NCBI GenBank assembly: GCA_019677205.1
Contig: JAAMXY010000229.1
Location: 1-29,138, forward strand
DNA: 29,138 bases
Source of the DNA: Pinguiococcus pyrenoidosus
Taxonomy: Eukaryota > Sar > Pinguiophyceae > Pinguiochrysidales > Pinguiochrysidaceae
Direction: 5' to 3'
In this document: one piece after another, positions 1 through 9,800 of the stretch
How the letters are laid out: every line of letters begins with the position of its first letter
How positions within the stretch are numbered: the stretch's first letter is position 1
Position numbers and translations under genes: made by a program
The notes under the pieces: generated by a model
Databases searched by the model: none
Seen by the model: only the letters and a program-made list of their open reading frames with translations
Told to the model about the DNA's origin: nothing

Positions 1-2
1 TG

Positions 3-573
3 GAAGAGCGAGAAGGAGACGTGGAAGCCGCGAAGCGGTGGTGGGAACTCGCGCGCCAGCTTCATCCCATGGACAAGGCCATCTACATCGCCTGCCAAGA
101 GTTTGGGGTGCGATTGACTACCGGCGAGGCCCGGACATCCGCTGCCCTCGAAGACATGGGGCTCGGCAGAGGCCCGTCGGTCGGTACGGCAAGCGTCGAA
201 GTACGACCTGCGGTATCGAGAGAGGCCCTGGAGAGCAAGGCGCAGACGTTGGAGGTACGCGGAGGGAAGACACGAAGTAAGAGGCAGGCGAAGAAGCGGT
301 CGGAAATTCCTCACTTCGGTTTCTTTCCAGGTGGCGCCATCCGTCCGGGGTCTCAGGGAATTGGACGAGTTCGAGACGAAGCTGCGCAAGAGTGAAGGCG
401 AAGCCGTGGAAGTGAAGCGCCTGGTTGTAAAGACGACGCCGAAATCCGCGACGGAATTCAGGAACCCCGCCAACTTTGGTCTGAATGCGGGGGCCGACGC
501 GGACGCGGCCCTTCTGTGGAGAGACTTGGGGTTTCCCAATTCCACAGCGCCGCCAGGCATCTTGCCTGCGTAG
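3..573 (+). CDS. 3' end of an unrecognised protein gene (partial)
   Basis: Two exons are visible: up to 254 (open from the window's left edge) and 331-573, ending in TAG. The intron 255-330 starts GTACGC and ends in a pyrimidine-rich TTTCTTTCCAG; the join is phase 0. The first exon encodes an amphipathic helical stretch (AAKRWWELARQLHP...) that resembles a TPR-like helix pair, but one unit is too little to assign a family. The second exon starts VAPSVRGLRELDEFETKLRK and ends in a Pro-rich tail. The start lies outside the window. I do not recognise the protein. It converges on the H+-ATPase gene with only 40 nt between the two stop codons. Confidence 0.55.
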
Positions 574-613
574 AGCAGCGTTTTTGAGAAGCTTTGTGAT
601 AACCGCACACTTC

Positions 614-3600
614 TTAGTTGTAGTGCTCTCCCGTGCCAGTCAAGTGGGACAAGTTGCTCTTCGCCAGGCGACCGAGATTCGAGCGCGATCGATCGCTCCG
701 CAGACTCTCGGGCAGTTTCCCGCTGACCGTGAAGTCGCTCAGGTTGCTGAGGAACCCCGCCGACGCCCTCCCACTCATCAGCGAGCGAGACGCAGGAGCA
801 CTGACGCAAGGCCGAGGAAACGAAGCCATTAGAGACTGCGTCGGCGCGGCCGGACGAGCAAGAGAAAGAGAGGTACACGACAAAAGGAACAGAACCTACA
901 ACGCGTACCTGGCATCGCCGGCTTCGAGGCCATCTCCATAGGAAGCAGCCGAGAAGACATCTCCGAGATGGCTTTTGCGAACGAAGGACTCGCCGATGGG
1001 GTCGTCTTCGTCGTCGATGATGCCATCCGTCCGATGCTCGAAGCTGTACTTGTAGAACATCTTCACAAGATCCACCGCAAAGATGCTGATGGCATCATAC
1101 ATCACAATGATCCCCACGGTCTGCCAGGTGATGCTCTCCTCGAAGGCGTAGGTCGCCAACAGCCCCGATGCCAGGATTCCCAAAGCAGTGGACAGCAGCA
1201 GCTGATACGAGGGCCTGTTCAAGAAGAACAGGCCCGGCGCTCGCGCACAGAAAATCAACAGCTCCGCTAAGATGCTGACCTACCAGGACGGGAGGGAACA
1301 GAAAGAAGGCGTGAGCCCAGGAGCCGCACGCGGGTGAATCACAGTGCAAGCAGAAGTGCGTGCCTGGAGCCATATGGCCGTTTGCGCTCTGCCGTTGCAT
1401 AAGCCATACTCGGCGCCCCCGTCACTGAGATCGTCTTCCGGAACGATGTCGTCCATAGTTACATAGAAGATCATCGACGAGATCGTGGCGCACATCCCCA
1501 AGGTGACCGCGTATCCGACCAAGGACGACACCGAAGCCGACTGGGGCACGGCCGAGGCGCACTGCCGGTCCTCCGCCACGGGGATCATCGTCACGTCGTT
1601 CAGAAGAGCCAGCAGAATCACGAAGATGGGATCCAGCTCGCAGTCAAAAAAGAGAATGATCGTACTGAGGAAGAGGAGGATGTGGATCGTCGCGGCCAGC
1701 CGATAGCTCACGTAGGCGAAGAGACGGGCAAAGATCTTCCGGGATTCCACCACGGCGCCATACACGGCGCTCAAGCCTTCCGATGTGAGGATCATGGCCG
1801 CGGCATTCTTCGCCGCATCGGTCGCGTCGCTGACCGCGATGCCGCATTGCGCCGCGGACAAGGCCGGCGCATCGTTCACCCCGTCGCCCGTCATCCCCAC
1901 CACCAGGTCGTATCGGTTCTGCAGCACCAGGACGCACTCTCGCTTGTCCCTCGGCAGCACCTGAGCGAATCCGCCAGCATCCCGAATAAGCTCGTCCCTG
2001 CGGAGGCATCACATGGAAGTCAAAAGAAGAACAAGAAGAACAAGAAGAAGAACAAGAAGAACATGCATGAGTAACCATCCGATTCTAAGGAGGGGGGCGG
2101 GGAGGAGGGTGCAGCATCGTCGCTGCTCTCTTACCTTGTGTAGCTTGATTCCCGGATTGCCTCGCCGGACAGGATCTGGGTGTTCATTCCAATCAGCTTC
2201 GCGGTCTCTCGTGCAATGTTGAGGTGATCGCCTGTCACCATCTTGACGTCGATGCCGGCCTGGCCTAGCCGCCGGAGGGTGGGGATGGTATCGCTCCGCG
2301 GTGGATCTATCATGGGCAGCAGGCCGAGGAAGTGCATGGGTCCGTCGGCGTAGCCGATGGCGACGGCGATGGTCTTGTAGCCGCATGAGCTCAGCCTGGC
2401 GTCCTCCTGGAGCACCATGGAAGGGAAGCGGGGATCCGACTCGACTTCGCTGCACTTCCACTGGAACTCGCCCGAGTCCTTCCCGCCAGCTTCGGTGTCT
2501 AATATCTTCGTGACCAGTCCCTTGGCAACCTTGAATCTCATGGAGTCCGTCCTCCGCGAGAACAAGGCGAAGGTGCGCTTGACGTCCGGACTGAAACCTG
2601 TCAGCCTCTCGACCGAATACCGCTGGTACCAGCTCGAGAGCTCTCCATTGCTTCGCCGGTCCTCGGCGTCAAACGCACGCCAGATCGCACCGTCGACGGC
2701 GTCGTCGCGTTTGTCTCGATTGCTGCACAACGCAGCCATCAGCAGGACCTGACCGCAAGAACGACACGTTGCTCAGCCGCCGGCCGACGCTTGCATCCCG
2801 ACGCGGGCCGTACCTGCTTCTGATAGACGGCGATTCGCATCGGGTCGAGCTCCGTGTTCAGGCCGAGCAGCTCAAAGGCCCTCGACAGCCTGATCGGCGG
2901 GATCTCCAGAGGGGTGACTTGGCCATGCACAGCTGCCTGCAGAGCGCTCTCCCGCATCCCGTAGCTCGCGCGACTTGAGCTCCGACTGCGGCTGGAGCTT
3001 CTCGAGGATCCCGAGCTGTAGCTGTGCGACCTGCTTCTCGTGTTCGGCGTCCCTATCCACACGAGCTCCAAGGAGATGGTCATCTTGGCCGTCGTCAACG
3101 TGCCGGTCTTGTCACTGCACAGCACGGCCATGCCGGCAATGTCTTGCAGCGCGGACATTCTCGTCACGATCGCGTTGTGCTGGACAGCCATCTTGTACGC
3201 CCCAATCGCCATCGTAACCTGTGTTCGCCGACGTTGTGGGATGAGGTCCTCCAGCTCATGCGTCGAGCGGCGACGTGGGTAAGGCATTGTTGCGTGCTGC
3301 GCACCTGCAGCACAAGTGGAAGAGCGACCGGCACGGCTGCGATGAGCACCGACAAGGCGACGAGCAGCGGCTTGTTCCAGTCTCCTGCGAAGCCGTCACG
3401 GACCAGCCCTTGCATCAAGAGCAAGAAGAGCGCATCGAAGATGGCGACCAGAATAATGATCTTCACGACGGTCATCACACGTTGCTCGAAGATGCTGACG
3501 GAGGCTCGGCTCCGATCCGCGATGATGTCTTGCTGCCCGCATCCCATTTCCGTGTGGATCCCCGTTTTCCGCACGATGCAGTAGGCCTGTGGAAGCAGCA

Positions 3601-4622
3601 TCGTGAGAGGGCTGCGCCTGCGTCGCTGCGTTCCCAAGCTGGCGTCCCGCGCGCTTTCTCGCCCAATCCTTAGATCTCATACCTCTCCGTCGCGAACCGT
3701 CGTGCCGCTCAGCAGCCGAATCCCATTCGCCTGACTGGGGTACTTCCTTGGCAGCGGCTCCCCCGTCAATGCCGCCGTGTCCACGGTGAGGACATCGCCT
3801 TCGACCCAGTCCACATCTGCAGGGGTCATGTCCCCGCCGCGCAGAAGGATCATGTCGCCAGGCACGATCTCTCTGGCCGGAAGGCTCCGAGCCGCTCCGT
3901 CTCGCCGCACGATCGTTCGCTGCTCCACGCCCTTGGTCAGCTTCGCCAGCGCCTTGAGATCCGAAGAGAATCCAGCTCATCAGCGAAAGGAGCAGACACG
4001 GAACTCGAGCCAGAATCGCACATTTCGAGCTTTGATCTCCTCCCGAAAGCCAAGCAGCGCGTTGGTCAGGAGCATGCCGGCAAGCACGCCGAAGTCGGCC
4101 CAGTCCTGCACGGCCAGGCTCACGACGCAGCTCAGCTCCAGCATCAGCGGCATGCTGCCCTGAAACTGCTTGAACAGCAGCTGGAAGATGGACGGAGCCA
4201 CCACGGGGACCTATCCAAAAGGTGCTTCGGGTGAGCGTCCGCTGCGTCTGAGAGGACTTCGGTGCACAGAAACCCCGCAATCTTGGTGTCTTCCAGGCAC
4301 TGATCACTCTGGCGCCACTAGTACAAGCGGACATTGCGAAAATTTGGGGGGGAAACTGGGATTTGGGGAGAGAAACCCGCGAGAAGAGATCTCGGAAGCT
4401 CGCGGAACATCCAAGAAAGAGGCCGAGAAACGCCGCAGACGCGCGTCGAAGCGTCCCAGATACCTCATTGTAGCCATGCACTTCCAGAAGGGCCAAGGCC
4501 TCTTCGCTGGAGAGCCCGATGTCCAAGTCATCATCCACGCCGGTGTGCTCCGGGCTTCTATCCAATAGCGGCGTTGTGGCCTCCGCCAGCTTTTGCTCTT
4601 CGGAGTACACGCCGATGTCCAT
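614..4622 (-). CDS. P3A-type plasma-membrane proton ATPase, nine exons
   Basis: ATP-driven proton export pump of about 1036 residues. Exons on the minus strand: 4622-4464, 4210-4022, 3952-3683, 3586-3305, 3218-2814, 2748-2135, 1997-1364, 1279-909 and 800-614; all phases match. Visible motifs: TGEP of the actuator domain (about 179-182), PVALP in M4 (292-296), phosphorylation motif DKTGTLT with Asp336, [10 protein letters not shown] hinge (674-683), and LLND in M6 (Asp773), the position of the proton-binding Asp in plant and fungal pumps. An Arg/Ser-rich insert (about 360-386) follows the phosphorylation site. Intron 7 (1363-1280) appears to use a GC donor. The last exon gives a Ser/Arg-rich tail, possibly regulatory. 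If the final intron (908-801) is retained, the protein stops at 896. The family is certain; the tail is less so. Confidence 0.93.
1280..1363 (-). other. GC-AG intron in the H+-ATPase gene
   Basis: Exon 7 ends CTCCAG at 1364 and is followed by GCACGC, not GT. The intron ends CCTGGTAG at 1280, and exon 8 begins GTCAGCATC. This phase-0 join gives [15 protein letters not shown], matching the family's conserved IYLxVSI block. The nearest in-phase GT donor, 21 nt further in, would insert seven extra residues into that block. Confidence 0.7.
2026..2063. repeat. AAGAAC-type repeat in H+-ATPase intron 6
   Basis: An imperfect (AAGAAGAAC)n tract lies in intron 6 (2134-1998). On the transcribed minus strand it reads as a TTCTTCTTG pyrimidine tract just ahead of the acceptor GCCTCCGCAG, so it may serve as the polypyrimidine tract. 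Confidence 0.85.
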
Positions 4623-4928
4623 GGCCCCTTCTGGGCGCCACAGGCCCTACAATGCCCAAGGTCTTCACGACTTCTACGCCGATTCAGTCATTTTCGCGCC
4701 AAGTCATCGGCCAAAAATGGCGGGAAATCACCCGGACTGGCATTTCAAAACCCTACAAACATCAATCTTGGTACCTTGAGCGAATCATAGATCCGCTTCT
4801 ATTTCACTTCAATACATAACTCATCACCATTGGTCAAATGCAGTTCAAGGTGAAAGTCGCTCCTATTCACCCATGATATTTGCCAATAGTGTTCAAACCG
4901 TCAATTTCCCGCCAATTTTCCACAGAAT
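4623..4928. promoter_or_regulatory. Bidirectional spacer with E2F-like and CCAAT motifs
   Basis: These 306 nt separate the start codons of the H+-ATPase (minus) and the methyltransferase-SET gene (plus). They hold three matches to the E2F/DP consensus: TTTTCGCGCCAA at 4691-4702, TGGCGGGAAA at 4718-4727 and TTTCCCGCCAA at 4905-4915. CCAAT pentamers occur at 4829-4833 (minus), 4883-4887 and 4912-4916; the last overlaps the third E2F-like site, only about 14 nt before the ATG. Binding by an E2F factor is inferred from the motif alone. Confidence 0.45.
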
Positions 4929-5898
4929 ATGCGCCATTGCGGAATATCGCGACAGAGTTTAATCGCCGCGCTGAGGCAGTGGGAGTCGGCATGGGGTGTG
5001 GTGCGCGCGGAGGCGAAAGGGCCCGGTTTCAGCTATAGCACCGTGCAGTATTGGGACCGCTTCTACTCTAAAAAGGCCAAATCCCGTGGAGGAGAGCCAC
5101 AGGAGTGGTATGTCGAGCTGAAGAACAGCGACATAGCGGGCGTCCTCGGCCACATCTCGACCATACCAAAGCGGGCGCTGCATGTGGGCTGCGGATTCAG
5201 CATGCTGGGCGCCAATCTCGCTATGGAAAGCGCAGATTGGCATGTGGACAACGTGGATGCGTCCGGTACGGCGTAGAATCCGTCCTGCCAAAATGCGATT
5301 TTCATTAAGGTTCCGATGCGCATATGCGCTGCGTTGAGAATGCTATGGAATTGCGGACGAAAAACCTTGTTTCTCAGGACGGAAATGCGGTTTCGTCTGT
5401 TTGTGCTAGCGGGGGATTCTGGCGAATCCTGGGCAAGATGAATGCAAGTGAGACTGCCACATTTCAATGGTGTGTCGGGAAATCACTGGAGAGACCTCCG
5501 AGGGTGTTGCATGCGTAGCAGAGTTTCTGGTGTTGCAAGAGATCCCTGCTTTTGCAGAGAATCGTCTCCAACCGGCCGGGCTCATTGGGTGTATGCGCTT
5601 GCGTGTAGATGTCGTCATCGAGGAAATGCGAAAAAGAGCTCTAGAGCTCTTAACGGATGAGCAGCTGCAGCGCTGTACGTGGAAGCACTGGGACCTCGCG
5701 GCAGATCCAGAGCTGGAGGCCGGAGCTGGGTACGACGTCGTGCTCGACAAGGGTTTCTTCTGCGCAAGCCTGTTCGGTGGCACGGCCCACGCTGCCGACT
5801 GCCTCTGGGCCTGCGTATCGGCTCTTCGACCTGGCGGAGTTCTCATCCAGGTAGGAATCGTTCTCGAAGACATGAAGAGGAGGACGTAGGAAGCTTTG

Positions 5899-5931
<33 letters not shown>

Positions 5932-6591
5932 ATGTCAAATTCATATTCCCTCAAGCTTTGATCGGTTCCGCGGGTTGTAAAGGTTGATGAGGATCCGCCG
6001 GAGCAAAGGCTGGAGCTCTTGCGCAAGGCGCTGCCCAAAGAGTTTGGCTGGCAGATCTCTTCGCACAGCATCGAGCAAGACGACGACAGCAGCCACTTCG
6101 AGTACTTCATTTACCGGGCGCAGCACGTGGTTGGCACGCTGAACTCAGCGTGCACAGTTGTAGACCTCGGGGAAGGTAGCCGTGGCCTGGTGGCCGCTCG
6201 GGATCTCGCGGCGGGGGAGGTCGCGATCGAGGAGCGAGCCTCCTGCAAACGCGGAGAGCCAAATAGATACACCGTACAGAGCAGACCGGATTGTCATCTG
6301 GAGTTCAGCGCGGATATCCGGTTCGCGAACCACAGCTTCTCCCCGACCTGCACAGCGCAGCTCTCCGAGGAAGACGACTTGCTTTTCCGACTCGTGGCAA
6401 TAGAAGACATTCTAGAAGGTGAGACGCTCGCTGGTGGCTTTGCTTTCCTCCACCGGGATCCTAGCGCCTTCCTAAGCCATGAATTCGGCAATGCAGGCTC
6501 GCCAATCACGTACGACTACTTGAGCACGGAGACGAAGCTGTCCCATCCTTTCACGGACGGCGAGACCGGACTTCTGGTGTCGGGTCAATAG
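4929..6591 (+). CDS. Class I methyltransferase fused to a short SET domain
   Basis: Four exons (4929-5265, 5609-5850, 5983-6418, 6497-6591) give 369 residues; all introns are GT-AG in matching phase. Residues 40-240 look like the METTL13/EEF1A-KMT group of SAM methyltransferases: YWDRFYSKK, WYVEL, motif I HVGCGFS (85-91), acidic NVDAS after strand 2, and DVVLDKGFF (155-163). Residues 252-357 resemble a short SET domain: GSRGLVAARDLAAGEV, RFANHSFSPT (equivalent of RFxNHSCxPN) and PITYDYLSTE with the likely catalytic Tyr. No post-SET Cys cluster follows. Likely a protein-lysine methyltransferase; the substrate is unknown. An alternative acceptor at 5557 would add 17 residues in frame, but 5609 joins the conserved NVDAS to VVIEEM better. 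A further 5' exon is possible. Confidence 0.8.
5899..5927. repeat. (GT)n microsatellite in intron 2
   Basis: An uninterrupted run of about 14 GT units lies in intron 2 (5851-5982) of the methyltransferase-SET gene. Confidence 0.95.
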
Positions 6592-6659
6592 AAGTAGAAG
6601 AAGCCCTAGAGATTCGGGAGGGCAGGGTCGATGGTCGTTCGTTGCATTGTACAGCCTGG

Positions 6660-6712
6660 CGATGCGATGCGATGCGATGCGATGCGATGCGATGCGATGC
6701 GATGCGATGCGA
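6660..6712. repeat. (GATGC)n pentanucleotide repeat
   Basis: Ten perfect GATGC units (6661-6710), trailing into GACGTGATGTGATGC, lie about 70 nt after the stop of the methyltransferase-SET gene. They sit in the 273-nt spacer (6592-6864) between that gene and the convergent LRR gene. Apart from this array I see nothing in the spacer. The open frames across it (MRCDAMRCDA and its antisense HRIASHRIAS) are repeat artefacts. Confidence 0.95.
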
Positions 6713-6864
6713 CGTGATGTGATGCGGGGTAGGGTAGTAGGAAGGCAGCACAAAGACGGAAATACAGAGACGCACGTCAGCAAAGCTGTTCCGAAATCGA
6801 CCCTCCTTTCCTTTGCTTTCCCTACGACTCCGCTCAGTGCTCGCCAGCTTCCTTGGCATCTCCG

Positions 6865-9800
6865 CTACGCATCTCCGCTACGCATCAGCAGCTTCGTGAT
6901 TTTCGTCACGGTGCTCTCCTCGTAGGAATCGGCCTCGGCCTCGACGCTGCTCACGCCCGTGTCGCTGAACAGTTGCTTCTTGATTCGGCTCTCCAAGGCC
7001 TCCAGGTCGTTGAGCAGCTTGGCTGCTGGATTCGCTCGGCCATCACTGGCGCTTGACGCCGTGGTCGAGCTAAGCCCAAAGCTCCCGAGGCCCAGAGTGG
7101 ATCCCTGCACGGACGCCTCAAGCTTCGCCTCGAGCTCGCGGCTCCTGCTGATTTCGTAAGCTTCGCTCAGCACCTCCGCCCCAGCCGGGCTTCTCCGCGG
7201 GCCCTCGAAGCGCCGAGGACTCCTACTTTTCGTGAGCGAATCGGGGCCGAGACTGGTCCTGCCAAGAGACTCGTCGGGCGCCGATTCCGTGGTGGCATCA
7301 CCTCGGTCCCTAAATGCAATCCCTGGACCATCCTCCGAGGCGGTCAGCACACTTGGGCTCATTGACGGTATTGGGGGACGCGTGCCTGAAAATGGAATGC
7401 CGACTCCTCAGTCGATCGCCACAGAAGACTATGTGTAGAACCCTGTACTCACCGTTGCTGCGACCAAAGCCGCTTGGAAGGTCGTCGCTGCTTGAGCTCG
7501 AGTCCGCAAAGGACGCTTCCCCCAAGAAGATGGGCTCCCCTTGGTCCATCCGCTTGAGGGCCGCGTCCACTTTCGCAGCATCGGAAGGGTGCTTCTGCAC
7601 CCATAACCGCAGCGCTTGCCTCGCCTGTTCCACTTCCTTCGAGCTGAGCTGGAGCTGATAGCTTGCGTCCCTTTCTTGGCATTGCAGCACGTCGGCTTCC
7701 TGCCTCAGGGTCGCAATTCTCTGAATCTTATCTTCATACTCATCCAGCGCCCTTTCGTGCTCAGCATTCCAGGCTTCCTTGCGCTCTTGAAGTGCATCTT
7801 CCAGCTCCTTCTTCCTGCGTTGCAGATCCGCCTTCTCGAGATCCGCGAACTTGAAGACCTCGGCTTCCTCGTTGGCTTTCGCCTTGGCCGCCTCCGCCGC
7901 CGCAACGAGCTGTCGGACGCCGGCGTCGGCTTTGGCTCGATTCAGCTCAATCTCGCGCTTCGCCAGCTCGATTTCTTCCGTTCTCTCCTTGTGGCGCCGC
8001 TCGAGATCTCGGATCCGCGCCTTTGCGTCGGAAACGCTCGTGGCTTGCTCCCGAATGCCGGTCTGCAGGAGGACGTCGCGCTCGAGCACAGCTGCGGAGG
8101 AAGCCTCGACTTCGTCGTTCAGGCGAGAAAGGGCGCCTTCGCACAGGGCCAACTCCCGGGCTGCGGCTTCCTTCTGAGACTCGGACTTGCTACAAGCCGA
8201 CTCCGCGCTCTGCAGGGCCGACTTGAGCTGATGGAGATGGCGCTCGTGAGTCAGCGCTTCTTCGCGAAGGTTGTGCTGCCGCTCCCGGAGGCCCTCCATC
8301 TCGCGCTCCAGGGTGTCACCCTCGGCCATCGTCGAAGCTTCCCTCTGGGTGAGCCGCTCCATCTGCGCCTCGAAATCCGCGCGACACTCCAGGGGACTGG
8401 CGAAGAGATTCTGCTGGTGAGGGCGATCGACGTCCAAAAGCGGAGGCAACGTCTGCTCTTCGTGGAAAACACCGAGGTCGTCAAACTTGCTGACCAGAAG
8501 CTTCTTCCTCCACTTGCGGAACAGGCGCCGCGCCAGGAAGCGCCTCGCAGCCCAAGTGCACTCGCGGTAGCGAAGCAATCGACCCTTCACGGTTTCCTCC
8601 CTCAGCAAGCTGGCCCACGAACTGAAGGTCAGGTGGAGAACAGCAAGTGGCGGGTGCGCGAACGAGGAAGCGTCGCCCCTGAGCGACAGCGTGGCCATGG
8701 CGCGGAGCTCCAGCCCCAGCAAGCCAGACGCTGACAGCGCGGGGCACAGACGCCACGGCTTTACGGAGCCTCGTATCCGCCGGCGAGCGTCGAAGGCGCC
8801 TCCCACGCTTCTGCACAGGGCTTCCCGCCCCGAGTCCCACAGCGAGTGGCGCGAAGTCTGCCTGCGCCACCTGCAAAGCCCAGCGTACATCATTTCGCGC
8901 CGAAGCCATCTGTACAAAGGGCTGCCGCCAAGGTGCCGGGGATCCGACGTCAGCTGCGGATAGCCCAAACCGTCCGATCCGGGATGCCCGAGCAAGGAGA
9001 GCAGAGCCTTTCTCCTGCGGGCAACGCTGCGCCAGGCCAGGAAGTGAGACTTCTGCAGACTGGCGAAGTAGAGGCGGAGCGCTTCCTCGGTCCTGCGTTC
9101 CTCAACTCTGAGGACGCACGTTGCGCGAGTCCACTGCACGAAGCGGCTGCGCAGCTTCTTCGCGAGGAGCATGGACAGCACTCTGTCGAAGAAGGATTCA
9201 AACTCCGCGTACACACGGGCCGCGCCCCATATCATATCGAAAGCAAGGCGAAGCTCAGCATTCTCCAGACGCATCATCGCCCTCTGCTTGCGCCCGAGCA
9301 AGCAGTCCTTTTGCACTGCAGGCAACCAGTGGAAGGCCGGCCGTACCAACGCCCGCAGCAGCTTTCGAGATGCGTACTTCGACCTCCAGCTAGCAAACCA
9401 GCTTGCTCTCGCTCGACTCGTCGCGCGCTTTGCCAACGCCGACGCCCTCTGCTTCTCCACTTCTCGAAGCTGCTCGACGCCCTGGCGGAAGGAGCGGAAT
9501 TGGGAGCGCGCCCAGAACTGAAACGCCACCAAGCCCTTGCGCATAGCCTCCTCCGGCGCCATGCGACACCTTCTCGTGTACTTCTGCCACGCTTTGAAGA
9601 CCCGCCGCTCCAAGCGCCTCTGCTCCGCGTGCCGCGTGAAACAAGCGACTTTCCTCTTCACGCCGGCTTCGCTGTGCAGGGCAACAAAAGCGGTGTGGCC
9701 CCTTCGTAGGCGAGAGCGCCAGCGAGCTCTGCGGAAAGGCGACGGCCTTGAGGACAGCGTCCCTCTATCTGCAGCGCTGATCTCCTTGTTCAGACGCAGA

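Noticed and set aside
6472-6859. Frames reading SHRIASHRIA and MRCDAMRCDA
   Set aside because: Translation of the GATGC repeat, not a protein repeat.
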